DNA of 64,000 nt. Origin: Cephalopachus bancanus. Its lineage: Eukaryota; Chordata; Mammalia; Primates; Tarsiidae. The stretch spans positions 1,488,001 to 1,552,000 of the forward strand of contig JAPVLO010000146.1 in NCBI GenBank assembly GCA_027257055.1, in the 5' to 3' direction. Of the stretch, positions 1-11,368 are shown one piece after another. The translations under genes were made by a program, and so were the position numbers. The number at the start of each line of letters is the position of its first letter. Position 1 is the stretch's first letter. The notes beneath the pieces are model-generated. The model did no database searches. It was not told where the DNA came from and saw nothing but the letters and a program-made list of their open reading frames with translations.

Positions 1-2204
1 TATAATTTCTGTAGCTAGAATTCAGACCAGTGATTCAACCCCACCCCAGAGCATTGACTCTTAGTGATTACATTAGTACCCTTACTGCCTCCTAGAGTTA
101 AAACAGGTTTTCACTTGAATTTAGATGATATAAGAGTCCGTGAGCAAAATAAATGAGAAATATAATAACAACACTGCCTTCCTATCCAGTTATAAATTTT
201 ATTTTTTATTATAAATTATAAGAATGAGAAAGAAAAAAGTTCCCCAATTGCAGCAAAGTTCTATTGAACAGTTTTACAGCTTTGAAAAAATTCTTAAAAT
301 GTTTATTTTTATATAAATAAAATGTCTAAAAAATAAGAAATAAAATGGAAGACTTCATATGTGAATCATCTTGAGATCAAATTTACTTTCAGTAAAGTTA
401 GTGAAAACATACAAATATAAATAAACAGTTTATTACATGTGTATGTAGGTATATATAATTCATAGATAGCATTGGTAATGTTGGCTCCACCCATTAAAAT
501 GACTATTTAAAAACAAATATTTTAATCTAACTTTTCTTCAAATCTACTGTAAATAAGCAATATTCCTTTTTAAAGTCAAACACAGTTCTATTTAGATAGA
601 TATTTATTGGGTAAAGTCAGCCATTTTAGAATTTAATCGTATGCTTATTGATAATTGAAAGTTTATCTAACAAAAGTAGTAAGTTAAGTGGACTAAGAAG
701 AGGCTAATTCTCATCTAATTTGAATATATATTGCTAGATTAATGTATTTAACTAAAATTTTATGGAGCTTTTAGAAATAATTCCTTTATTTTACCCTTGA
801 AGAAAAAAGTCAATTATTAACTACAAAATATATAGTTAGATACTAGAAAGTCCTGGGGGGAAAACAGCAACAACAGATCATTTGAGTCACATCTAATTTT
901 TAAACCACACCCTGTTACTGTTCAATTTATCTTGGCCAAAATGTATATCTATCTAATATTTACAGTGAATTGTTATTCATGGAAGATTGTTTATTCAGTA
1001 ATAATTATTTACATCACAGCAAGTGATATATATAAAATAATCCATCTTTCTAAGGCTTTGCTAAATTTGCCAGTATCTATGATTAGAAAGCTCTCTGTTG
1101 CAAAATGAACTGGATAAGAATCTGAATGTTTCAGTATTATGGTCATGTGTGATGTTTATAGTAAAAACACTGCAGCAATGATACAATAATAATATTGGCT
1201 ACTTTTACTTACATTATGCCATGTGTATCTTAATTTTAATTTTCAAAACAACCTTGCAAGAAAGATATCATTTTCATTATTTTATAGGCAAACTTTAAAG
1301 ATTAAATAATGTGCTCAAATTTACCCAACCAGTAAATTTTCCTTACTCCTGGTTTTCCAGACTCCAAAGTCTATCCTTTTTACATCTCAGCATGAAGACT
1401 CTTAGCAAATGATCTTTTGTTGTCAAAATAAAATTAATTTTTTCCATTAGTTTTTACATTAAATGTATTTTATGAGAATTGGTCATTAACATGAAGCATT
1501 TATAATGGTTTTCAATTTACCAGAATATTTGAACACCCAGGAATGCCCTGCACCCTGGCTGTGCCAGTTAACTGTCTGATTATTTCAATTCCAGGAAGTT
1601 TGAACTATTGTAAATAATAATGACTTTTTCTAGTATTTCTAGGAGTCATCAAAATTCCAGTTACCATTCAGAAATTAAACTTTCTCTTTTCTCTTGGATT
1701 TTCTAAAAAGAATTAGTGTTTGAATAATTAGATTTTGTATTATCTCTAGGTTTTCAGTGAAACATAATGGATTAAAGAGAAAATTATGACTACTAGAATT
1801 GGTCTTTGTAAGTTACAAGAGCATACTGGTTTGTCATACTGAGTTTTTCTCAAAATCTTATTCAAAAATAAAAGATTCTGCTCTCTAATATTAAGCCAAA
1901 TGTTTATTTCCCAGATTTTACCTAAATGTTCTTGCCTAAGGCCAGTGCTGTTTTGAAACTATGTTAATGGCCTTCATTGGGGTGTGGTGAAAATGTTCTA
2001 ATTACCTTGCTAAAAACAAAGGTTTCATATAAATTGAATTTTTCTTTTAGGATAATTGCCATTCACTTTTGTTTTATATGCAACTGAGTGGGGTTGTACA
2101 GTATCCTCTGTGGACAATTAAAGTGCTGAAATAGGAGAAAGCTAATAACTGCTTTGTGTGGTAATACTGACAACTTCTGCGTCTTTGTCAATCTGTGTTA
2201 ACAG
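1..2204 (+). other. RIMS1: RIMS1 intron, 3' part, upstream of exon A
   Basis: AT-rich intronic sequence that ends in a pyrimidine-containing stretch and the acceptor TTAACAG at 2198-2204. Apart from one old MIR relic near 1195-1385 I see no repeat, RNA gene or coding exon in it. The first base of the window is already intronic, so the preceding RIMS1 exon lies outside. Confidence 0.75.
1195..1385 (-). repeat. MIR SINE relic, antisense
   Basis: The order of motifs matches an inverted MIR: 'attatgccatgtg', then 'cttgcaagaaagatatcatt', 'ttttataggcaaac', and 'gactccaaagtctatcc'. It is strongly diverged and its boundaries are approximate. Confidence 0.55.
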
Positions 2205-2377
2205 TATCGATCAGGATGGGATCCTCATAGAGGGGCAGATAATGTTTCTACTAAATCTTCGGACAGTGATGTAAGTGATATATCTGCGGTTTCAAGGACT
2301 AGTAGTGCTTCTCGTTTCAGCAGCACAAGCTACATGTCTGTCCAATCAGAACGGCCAAGAGGAAACAAGAAAATCAG
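2205..2377 (+). CDS. RIMS1: RIMS1 exon A (C2A-C2B linker segment)
   Basis: This exon encodes part of RIM1, the active-zone scaffold that links Rab3, Munc13, calcium channels, RIM-BP, ELKS and liprin at presynaptic release sites. It opens in phase 0 with YRSGWDPHRGADN, runs through a Ser-rich stretch (DSDVSDISAVSRTSSAS) and ends in SERPRGNKKI plus two bases (AG). The acceptor is TTAACAG and the donor GTGAGT at 2378; length is 173 nt (57 codons plus 2 nt, so it exits in phase 2). The residues match my memory of the RIM1 linker between the C2A and C2B domains; RIM2 differs around this position (for example SSTSFMSEQ in place of SSTSYMSVQ). The region is low-complexity and probably disordered. 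It can splice in frame either to the candidate cassette at 3245 or directly to exon C at 56185. Confidence 0.9.
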
Positions 2378-3244
2378 GTGAGTAAGGGGACTTGAGCAGT
2401 AAACTTCTCTAAGTATGTTTTAGAAGGTCTCTCTTATTGAATGAACACCAAATACTTTTTTTCCTAAAGGTTAATATATATCATTAAGGCAATATAAACT
2501 TAACTTCTGTACATGCTATTTTTTAATATATTTTGATCCACATCTTAGACGTCTTGCACAGAAAAAAATGTTAGGAACTTTGACAATTTTGCTTACTAAA
2601 TTATATGAAATAATATTACTTTTTTTTTCATGTTTGCAATTTAAAAATCAATACTTTTATTATATCTTTACCAAAATTAAAGAGAAGGTTAAATGAAACT
2701 TAAATTTTTTAATCTTCCAAGGAATAAGAAAAATAACACATCAGTGATTAAAAAAAAAAATACTTTTTTCATAGGATGCTTTCTTATCTTCCTGAAATTT
2801 TTATATATGTCTAGAAAAAGTCTCTATCATCTCAAGAAAAGTTATTTTAAAAAATGTATAAATTAGTCCATAAATCTGTAATTTGCATTTCCCATTTGTC
2901 CTATAGATGTTATGAACACCTAAGTTAACTTAATTTTTTACTCTTATTGGATTAAAAAAAATCTATAATGGATTGAATACAGCTTTTGCCTTTCTTCCAT
3001 GTAATTTATAAAAGGAAAAGACTTAAAAACTATGAAAATTAAGTGTTGTTTACACAATACTTCTCTGATATACACTGAAAAATGTTTTCAACATTTAAAA
3101 GATACCATTTTTACTTATGTTTGGGAAGTTTTCATTACCTTTCTGTTTAATTTCATATATTGTGTTTTTTCTTGACTTTCTTTCCTTCTTTTTTGTTGTT
3201 TGTTTGTTTGTTTGCATGCCTTCGATTTGTGTTGCTTTCAAAAG
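2378..3244 (+). other. RIMS1: short intron between exon A and candidate cassette exon
   Basis: An 867-bp AT-rich intron with no recognisable repeat. It begins GTGAGT. Its last 90 bases are strongly pyrimidine- and T-rich (TTTCTTTCCTTC and TGTTTG runs from about 3160) and end CTTTCAAAAG, a credible acceptor. Confidence 0.6.
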
Positions 3245-3505
3245 ACCAAAGGGAATAGAAGAGGGGGGGAAAGAAGGGGATAAGCATGAAGAGATAGTTC
3301 ATGAGGAAGAAAGAACTAATGAGAATGAGAAAGGGAAAGAGATTACCAAAACGTGTAATAAGGAGAAAAGCAGAGAATCAGGAGACGAGGAGAAAACACA
3401 AGATAAACCAGAGGAAAAAACACAAGATTTACCTGAGCAAGGGAAAGAAAAAGAACAGTGGAATAAAGAGGATTTGCAAAGGAGTTTGTCACAAGATGAT
3501 GACAG
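3245..3505 (+). CDS. RIMS1: candidate RIMS1 cassette exon, acidic/basic charged insert
   Basis: The segment lies between an acceptor with a long pyrimidine tract (ending CAAAAG at 3244) and a donor GACAG/GTAAAA at 3506. It is 261 nt, exactly 87 codons, with phase 2 at both ends, so including or skipping it keeps the RIMS1 frame: exon A ends AG, the insert starts A (AGA, Arg) and ends AG, and exon C starts T (AGT, Ser). The predicted insert begins RPKGIEEGGKEGDKHEE, is dominated by Glu, Lys and Asp, and ends SLSQDDD. It contains two tandem 8-residue units (EEKTQDKP, EEKTQDLP). No domain is recognised; it is probably a disordered, charged linker. That it is a real exon is inferred from frame, phase and splice sites. 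The alternative is a fortuitously open purine-rich stretch. I do not recall it from the canonical RIM1 protein. Confidence 0.7.
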
Positions 3506-3506
3506 G

Positions 3507-5598
3507 TAAAATATGTTATTTTGTAGACATTTCCCATTAGTAATGTAGTAATTAGTAATAGTAAAAACTATTCCTAAAAAATATTTTGCCATTGATACTT
3601 CCTTTTTTGCTTGTGTTTTTATCTGTTTAGCTACTAATACAACTTATTAATATGTTGGCAAACTACTATCAAATAGATCGATTTATTAAGCAGTCTTTCT
3701 GTTATATTCACTAGCACCAAGCATCTGATTAATTTGGTTTTCAAATTCTTTATGACTAGCCAAATCAAATTTAAATTCTCCTTTGTCTCTTTTAGCATGA
3801 ATTACTATATATGTCCCCAATCTCTAAAGTCTAAAGATGAGTGAAAAAGAGAAACTTGAAAATCCTTTACCAGTAGTGAAGACTACTTCAGGGGAAAAGA
3901 AAGCAAAAACCTTTAAAATGAACTTCTGATGGGCTGAAAAAAAATCAGCCTACTTTATAAGAAATAGTATGTACTAGAAACAAACTTCAAAAATAAGTGA
4001 CAAAATAGCTACCAAAAAGACTTTATTCAGGCTCTGGTTCCCTTGCCTGTCTTAGTTTTCTGGGGTAGGTTCTAGTGCAGTTTGTGTCCTGAAGAAGATT
4101 ACAAAGCATGGACAATGTTCTTTGATACCCTGACAAGAAAGAGTAGATGCTTCGGGGCCTAAGAAGACAAACATGTTGGGTTAAGCCTCTCTTGAAACTC
4201 ATTCAGTTAGAGAAATTGCCTGAGAAGGAACTAAGAACAGGGATTAAAAAGCAGGAACACAACACAAGTAGTAAGGCATAAAAAGAACTGCATGTTTATT
4301 TTCGTAACACAAGCCAATAAGTAAGTGTGAAGCTGTTTTTATAGTACTGTGTATATGTGAATACATACAGTCAAATTAGCACAAGTATGAAGTAAGATTT
4401 TATTCTTCTGCTTGTGAAGATGAGGTTGTTCTAATTGCATTTATGTGAGATTGAAAATTGCAAATTATGTACATTTTGGAGGCACTGAGTTTTCTTGTAG
4501 TTCAGAATTTGATCTTATGTTAGTACAAAGTCCGCTTAATAAAGCACATCCTATTTGTAAGCCAGATTTTGCATTAGTATATCTAAACCTAATCTCAGTT
4601 TGTGCTTTTCTCATAATTAATGAGAAAGATAATGGTAATAGCATCTACCCATTGGGTATACAATTCAGTGGTTTAGCCTATGACACTTCACTTTTTGTCT
4701 CAGGTATGCTTAACTATATCTGTGCTCTATGAAAGTTTCTGTATTACAAACATTAAACATTAAATGAATCTTAAGTAAGGCATATTTTGCTATTTGAGTC
4801 TAACCTAGTAATTTCAAATCTATCTCTGTTTTTTATCTAACTTGTGATAACTACTTTGGTTTACAAATAAAGACAACCATTTTTCTGATTTGTTGGGCAC
4901 AAGATCATTTCATTACTAATTCACAGAGAAAAGCTGTCCACGTTATTATCCTTGGGAAAAGATATAGAATTTTCTTTCTTCCAAGAGCAGAGCAAAATAT
5001 GAACCTTTAATTTGTTTTCTTTTCTATATACTGTGTAGATGAGAACACATGAGCCTATTACTTTGTCTGGAGCCAAAATCTCATACTGGCATACCTGACT
5101 TGGTGGGCTGTAACCCTGGAGAAGACTGTACCCTTAAGTTCCTTTTTTTTTTTTAATAGCACTTTCTTCATCATTTTCTTCAGAAAAATAATACATTACT
5201 TTTTTAGGGAAAGGGTAAAGATGATATATTCCTAACAATGTGGTTGACCAAGGCACTGCACTCAGCTTAAATAACTGTATAACACTGCTGGAACTGTAAA
5301 TTAGAAGAGGCTAGGCTGATCTATCCAGGTATAGCATATTTCATAAGATGGCAAGAAGTGTAAGCTGCAATCATTTATAAGAAAATGTAGGTATCGTTCA
5401 TTAATTATTGCAACATAGGTTCTTGAATTTGCTTTTATTCTCAGAATAAATCTAACAATCTTTATTCTGAGGGAAAATGTCTGAGCATTACAAGCAACGT
5501 TTTGTTTTGATAGCTGATAAGCATAATCATAGGTTGTTTAAGCATCAAAAGAAACTTATATGCTTATACAGCATTATTGGAAAATTTTTTTTCTATAA
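3507..5598. other. unassigned intronic sequence
   Basis: AT-rich, with no recognised repeat, RNA gene or exon. A 95-codon open frame at 4445-4732 has no recognisable similarity or splice context and is treated as chance. Confidence 0.5.
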
Positions 5599-5600
5599 TA

Positions 5601-6243
5601 CAGATTGAGTATTCCTTATCTGAAATGCTTGGGATCAGAAGTGTCTCAAAGTTTGGATTTTTTCAGATTTTGGAATATTTGTATGTGTATAATGAGATAT
5701 TTTGGGAATAGGACTCAGGTCTAAACATGAAATTCATTTATATTTTATATATACATTATACAGAAGTCCTGAAGGTAATTTTATACAATACTTTTAATTG
5801 TTTGGTGCATGAAACAACGTTTTTATGCATTGAGCCATCAGAAGAAAGCAGAGGTGTCTCTCTCAACCACTCACGTGGACAATCTGAGGTTGTTTGGCGT
5901 CACCATCATTCCTGACTCTGAATTTATATGCTACCAATAAGCAATCACTTTCTTATGCTTATTCTCACCTAAGTACATAATGGTAAAAAATGTGAACCAG
6001 TAATACAGTGAAAAAATAACATGTTCAGGAACCAAGGAGCTCAGTAGCATCGCCAGAATCCCTCTAGAAGCTGTTAACAGCAATAACAAGCAGTGGCAGA
6101 CTTTCAGACTCCACCTACGGTGCTGTGTTTTGGTTAAAAGGCTACTGTACGCACTTTTGAGTACATCATTATGACACTCAGAAAGTTTCAGATTTTGAAG
6201 CATTTTGGATTTCATATTTTCAAATTAGGGAATAGTCAACCTC
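5601..6243. mobile_element. non-autonomous TIR DNA transposon (Tc1/mariner or pogo-like)
   Basis: Imperfect terminal inverted repeats are visible: the left end reads AGATTGAGTATTCCTTATCT and the right end, reverse-complemented, reads AGGTTGACTATTCCCTAATT. TA dinucleotides sit at both borders (5599-5600 and 6244-6245), as expected for TA-targeting elements. The 643-bp interior has no intact transposase. I recognise the sequence as a common old primate/mammal element but cannot name the family with certainty. Two open frames inside are chance. Confidence 0.75.
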
Positions 6244-6245
6244 TA

Positions 6246-7215
6246 CACAATTGACATTTTATGTCTTTCACTTGGAATCTAAGTTTTATAATGGAAAATT
6301 TTTTCTTTACTTTAGGGTCTAAGCAATTCTAGTACTTAAAATTAACATAGTGACTACAATGAACAGAATCCACTGTCATTGCTATTTTCAACTCAGTAAG
6401 TAGATCTCATCACATGATACAGATTTCACTGCATTATAATAAGTTACATCAAAGTAAGTCTACTGAGTATTCAAGTAGAAAATGAATAGTAAAAAAGTAA
6501 ATTCAAAATGGTTCATTAAATGTTTGAATAAAATATTTTTCCTAAGTTGATTAATGACTAATATATTCATGTGTACATGTATACTGTATGTGTACATGTA
6601 TGTTAAATTTTATATCTATTTATATTTGTGGATTACATGCTCTATATATGTGGTATAAGATGGCCTGAAAAAAAACATTGAGAGATAAGGAGAAAGCATT
6701 CATTCGACCAATATTCATTTAGAAAATTTCTCAGGCACTGAACTAAGAACTGGAAATAAAACAGAAATTGATATTTTTAAACTTCTAAGCCTGAGGGTGA
6801 AGCAATTTTTTAGCTATGTGTAAATGGGTGTTTGAGGTTTACTCCATGTCCAAAAAATGTCATCATTATGCCTGAACAAATTCATAAAGATATTTGCTGA
6901 AAGAATTTGGTTCAGAAATAGGTGATCTTAAGTAAATCTGCAACAGAAGACAGAAAGAACAAATATTGTCAAAAGCAACAATATGATAGCTCTCTGTTCA
7001 ACAAAACCCTATCTATTCTTCCAAGCTCTATTCTGGGGACATAAGACAATTTTTTTTTTATAAATCAAGAAATTCTCTCTCTGTAAACTTTTGTAGCTCT
7101 CTATAAATGCTATGGAACTCTAATTTATCTTCTCTAAGAATTACTCTTTTTGGGATAGGGAAATTTTTTGAAGGAAAAAGATAGCATCAGTTCAAATTTT
7201 CATGAATAGCCTTTT
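6246..7215. other. unassigned intronic sequence
   Basis: AT-rich, no recognised feature. Confidence 0.5.
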
Positions 7216-7230
7216 AAGAGTCTTAAGCAA

Positions 7231-7520
7231 GCCGGGCTCGGTGGCTCAGCCTGTAATCCCGCGCCTTTGGGAGGCTGAGGTGAGCGGATTGCCTGAGCCC
7301 GCGGGTTCGAGACCCGCCTGGGCAGCGAGACCTCATCTCTACAATAAATAAAAAAAAAATCAGCTGGGCATGGTAGCACATGCCTGTAATTCCGGCTACT
7401 GGGAAGGCTGAGGTGGAAGGATCGCCGGAGCCCAGCAGGCGAGGCTGCGGTGGCCGGGAGCGGCCACTGCACTCCAGTCTGGGTGACAGAGTGAGACTCC
7501 AACTCAAAAAAAAAAAAAAA
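7231..7520 (+). mobile_element. strepsirrhine Alu SINE, full-length dimer
   Basis: Begins GCCGGGCTCGGTGGCTCAGC, has an A-rich linker (about 7342-7360) and a poly(A) tail after AGACTCCAACTC. The target-site duplication AAGAGTCTTAAGC is present at 7216-7228 and 7519-7531. CpG sites are largely intact, so it is young. It carries the 5-bp deletion GGGCA(ACTTG)GCGAGACC shared with three other copies here. Confidence 0.95.
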
Positions 7521-7531
7521 GAGTCTTAAGC

Positions 7532-8329
7532 CATTTAAATTATCTAGCAAAAGTTCTTATATTCTTTAGAAGGGCAAGCAGAATAATTGTTAATGGCATA
7601 CTTATTCAATGGCTTTGCTACTAACATATTCTAGATCAGTTAAAATGTGAAAGCAGATTCCATGACTATGTAATATAGCTGTATGTGTACATGATATTTA
7701 TGCCTATGTTGTAAACTTCTAAAAGGGAAGCAGTACGTCTCTTGAAAATGATTGTGGATTAAGACTCTAAATACTTGGATTGTTGTCCTTACTCTGTCAT
7801 GTATATCTACACACTTTGTCTGGACTTTTTAGCTTGTCAAATAGTGGAATAGATGATTCAGTAATTCATACTGCTTCCCATAGCTTAGATGAATGTAGTA
7901 CACAGCAAATACGAAAGTATGCATCATCTGTTACATTGATGATTTGACTTTATTATCATGAACTCAAGAGAGATGGTTTTGTAACTAACAAAATCACCAT
8001 GGTTTTGTACAACAAACTACTCAATCTAAGTTTCTGTCTTTTAGCAGATGTTTCCAAAATTCATTTGGGCAACTTTTAATATTCCATTGATCAAGTTTAG
8101 GTGTTTGTTTGTTTGTGTTCTAGGAACGTTTCAATGCTAACTCATTCCAGAGGCCATGATGGACTATGCTCTTCAACCAAGTCTTAGCTATGGCTTCTGT
8201 TTTCTTTTTTTTTTCTGTCTCGCTTAGGCTATCTTAATGCCACTGAGAATCTTACAAGCACAAATAATTTCTACTCTGTTTTATGATTGTGCATAACACT
8301 CAATTTTAAAAAAATACTTGAGTATGACT
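7532..8329. other. unassigned intronic sequence
   Basis: Mostly featureless. About 7735-7880 may be a very diverged MIR, but the resemblance is too weak to call. Confidence 0.4.
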
Positions 8330-8425
8330 CCTAGAATTGTGATTCTGTAAGTTTGGGGTGGGACCCAGGAATTTGCATTTTTAAAACAAATACTCCCAAT
8401 GATTATGATACAGGTAGTGTGTAGA
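8330..8425 (+). repeat. MER5-like hAT fragment
   Basis: The string 'ggtgggacccaggaatttgcatttttaa' followed by 'gattatgatacaggtagtg' follows the second half of MER5-type consensus. The ends are missing. Confidence 0.5.
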
Positions 8426-8483
8426 TGCTATCCATCCTCTCTTTTGAGTTGAATATATTTTTTCTTTTCTTTTAGGCTTCATA

Positions 8484-8605
8484 TTCTTATTTTTTGTTGT
8501 TTTTTTAACGTTTTATTTTAAAGATATGGGGTACAATTCAGGGTTAGGTATACAAATATTCGGGTACCCTTGTTGTTGAGGTGTGCCCCGCCTCCCACCC
8601 TGGCA
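8484..8605 (-). repeat. L1 3' UTR fragment, antisense
   Basis: Read on the minus strand it is the L1 3' tail. On the plus strand it shows 'gatatggggtacaattcagg', 'gttaggtatacaaatatt' and a C-rich 'ccccgcctcccacc'. Similar tails occur at 32443, 54391 (sense) and 62885. Confidence 0.75.
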
Positions 8606-9240
8606 TATTTGCTAATGGAAATTTAAGATCAGCTTGTCAATTTGAGAGGAAGAAAGATAGCTGGGATTTTACAGAGATTGTGTTCAGTCAGATCTATTTG
8701 AGGAATTTTGCCATTTTAGGAATATTAAGTTTTCTAATCCATTAATACAAAATACATTGTTCCATTTCTTTTTTCTGTCCTATATAATCTGATGGAAATT
8801 TTTTTAACTTTCTTGCAGCGATGTTTTGTTTTCAGTTTAAACATCTTGCATTTCTTTTGTTAAATTTATTCTATTTTGTTGTTTAGATATGATTATAAAT
8901 GAAATTGCTTTATTAATTTTTTTGACTATTCACTGAATAGTAATATAGAAATACAATGTGTTTTTGTCTATTGATCTTGTATTCTACAATCTTACTGTAC
9001 TCATTTATTAGTCTAACAGTTATGTGTTATATGTTGATTGCTTCGGAGAGTTTATCATTTGGTTTAAAGATAGTTTTACTTCCTCTTTTCCAACCTGGAT
9101 ATCTCTTATTTCTCTTTCTTTCGTGGTTGACCTAAGAACCTGCTCTACTATGTTGAATAGGAACGGCTCATGGAAAATTCTTAAAAGAAACAGCCATACA
9201 GAATTACTTTTGCATTCGCTGTAAAAGTATTTTTGAGGAT
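8606..9240 (-). repeat. L1 ORF2 fragment, antisense
   Basis: The plus strand reads as inverted L1 ORF2: 'aagatcagcttgtcaattt', 'tgctgggatttt'-like text, 'attgatcttgtattctacaa', 'gatagttttacttcctcttt', and 'ctactatgttgaatagga'. These follow the L1 reverse-transcriptase region in the correct order. Many indels and stops make it an old, dead copy. Confidence 0.8.
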
Positions 9241-9553
9241 ATTGTTCCTTTTGCCACTCATCCATTTTAGAGTACTCTATGTAAAACTTTGTTTTCAAAA
9301 ATTTATGACTATCTGAGACTGATGTATCTGCCTTAATGTAGGAAAACAATGTAGCCTGTTGTATTATAAGTTTTATCTAGTCTGTCAGAAAGCTCATGTT
9401 AAATGCCAAAAACATACTAATTTCATTCAATTTATTGGATTGTATTAGCATCACCATATTAGATATAATAATCAACATTTTCCACTTTTGTCTCTTTTTT
9501 ATTGTTCATACTTAAGGTGTAAAACATGATATTTTGATATACTTATCTTGATA

Positions 9554-9597
9554 TAAATATATATACATATATATATATATATACACGCACACACACA
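9554..9597. repeat. AT/CA microsatellite
   Basis: Runs of TATATA pass into CGCACACACACA. The preceding 9480-9550 and following 9598-9650 resemble an L1 3' tail ('taaggtgtaaaacatgatattttg' and 'cttaacatacccatcatctca'). Confidence 0.7.
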
Positions 9598-9655
9598 ATT
9601 AAGTGGTTACCATAGTCAAGCAACTTAACATACCCATCATCTCATATAGTTTGCT

Positions 9656-9729
9656 TCTTTCCTTCCTTCCTTCCTTCCTTCCTCCCTTCCTTCCTTCCTT
9701 CCCTCCCTTCCTCCCTCCCTCCCTCCTTC
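9656..9729 (+). repeat. (TTCC)n / (CCCT)n microsatellite
   Basis: About 74 bp of TTCC repeats grading into CCCT units; pyrimidine-pure on the plus strand. Confidence 0.95.
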
Positions 9730-9959
9730 ATGTGTGTGTGCTAAGAGTGCCTAAAATCTACCCTCTCATTTGCCTTCTTTTTGAGGTTTTCCTTTGCTAC
9801 ATCTATTTTATTATAGTTATGAGTTATGTAACTTTTTGTTGAAAGTGCTTCAAAGTATATATGCTGCTAAATTTAGTTAGCAGTTTTTATATTATATCAA
9901 GCACACTTATTTGAAATTTTATCCTATTATCACTCTCTTCTTCTTAAAACATTTTCCCC

Positions 9960-10510
9960 CCGCCAAGCTTTTGTGATTATACACCCCTTTAGTTTTCCAT
10001 TCATCTCTCTAGCCACCTCTGTCTTCTCCATGTCCTTCCACAATGATATTTTCCTGGATTCCATCCTGTGCCCTCTTCTTTATGCTCTACACATTCTATC
10101 TTGATGGGGCATTCTGTTCCATGGCTTCAAGTAGCATATGTATTTATCAATGACTTCCACATCTGTATTTCCAGCCCAGATCTCCTTCCTAATTATCTGC
10201 CAGGTTTATCCACTTGGTTCTGGCTATCATCTTGTCTGTCCAAGTACATACCAAATCCAGCGTGTAAAACTAATTCTTCCTACCCCTCACCAAACAAGCA
10301 ACCAACATGAATAATTATTCCTCTTTCTATACTCTCTATCTCAAGGCTTGGCCCAGTATCCTCACACTTGCTTGAACCTGAAACCTGGGCATCACTCTTT
10401 ACTAGCTCTTCTCCACTAGTAATTCCTTCCCTCCATTCATCAATCTCGTTGATTCTAACAGTAATTAAGCAAATTATCTCTGAAATATGTCCATTTCTCT
10501 CTAGTCCAGT
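9960..10510 (+). repeat. L2 LINE ORF2 relic, sense
   Basis: The order of motifs follows the L2 3' ORF region: 'ccttccacaatgat', 'ccctcttctttatgctctac', 'atggcttcaagtagcatatg', 'caatgacttccacatctgta', and 'ttccagcccagatctcctt'. No long frame remains. Confidence 0.65.
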
Positions 10511-10644
10511 TTATCTCTCATGGAGATAAGTTTAGTAGGAAATTCTTAATAACTCATAAATCCAAGCTCATTAAGCATAAAAAGTAATGATTAGTCAGTT
10601 TCTCTGAAGTAGTTAATTTGTGAAAACTTCAGAAAAAAAGATTT

Positions 10645-11060
10645 CTGCATTGGTAAATAGATAACCAAAATGTAGTATGTTCATACAATGCAATATCATT
10701 CAGCTGTAAAAAGGATTGAAGTACTGATTCATACTACAACGTAAGTGAAACTTGCAAAACTTATGCTAAGTAGAAGAGGACAGGTACAAAGGACCATTTA
10801 TTATATTATTCCACTTATATGAAAAGTCCAGAATAGGAAAATCAATAGAAACAAAAAAGTAAATTAGTGGTTGCCAGGGATTGAGTGCAAGGGAGAATGG
10901 AGAGTGACTGCTAATGGATACAGAGTTCCTTTTCGGGGTTAAATGTTGAAATGTTGTGGTGTATAGTCATTCAGCTTTGTGAATATACTAAAAACCACTG
11001 AATCATGCACCTTAAAAGCATGAATTTTGTGGCATGTGAATCATATATTTTTTAAATGCC
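10645..11060 (+). repeat. old L1 (L1M-type) 3' end, sense
   Basis: Follows the L1M terminal region: 'aaccaaaatgtagtatgttc', 'aatatcattcagctgtaaaa', 'attagtggttgccaggga', 'gtgactgctaatggata', and 'tactaaaaaccactgaatc'. Diverged and without coding capacity. Confidence 0.8.
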
Positions 11061-11076
11061 CCCCAAAAGTCTGTAA

Positions 11077-11368
11077 GACCGGGTGCAGTAGCTCATGCCT
11101 GTAATTCCAGCACTTTGGGAGGCCAAGGTGAGAGAATTGCTTGAGCCCAGAAGTTCAAAACCAGCCTGGGCAACATACAAAGACCTCGTTTCTGCAATTT
11201 TTTTTTTAATTAGCCAGGTGTGGTGGCAAGTACCTGTAGTCCCAGCTACTTGGGAGGCTGAGATAGAAAGATCACCTGAGCCCAGAAGGTCAAGGCTGCA
11301 GTGAGCCGGATTGTGTCACTGCTCTCCAGCCTAGGTGACAGAGTGAGATCCTGACTTTAAAAAAAAAA
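11077..11368 (+). mobile_element. old AluJ-like dimer
   Basis: Reads GACCGGGTGCAGTAGCTCATGC at the start, both arms are present, and it ends in GAGTGAGATCCTGACTTTAAAA. CpGs are mostly decayed and it lacks the CAGCCTGTAATCCCGCG signature, so it predates the strepsirrhine-specific copies. A weak direct repeat (AAAAGT) flanks it. Confidence 0.85.

Noticed and set aside
3299..3592. 97-codon minus-strand open frame
   Set aside because: Antisense shadow of the purine-rich cassette exon; no independent support.
4445..4732. 95-codon plus-strand open frame considered as a further cassette exon
   Set aside because: No acceptor or donor in the right phase, and no recognisable sequence.
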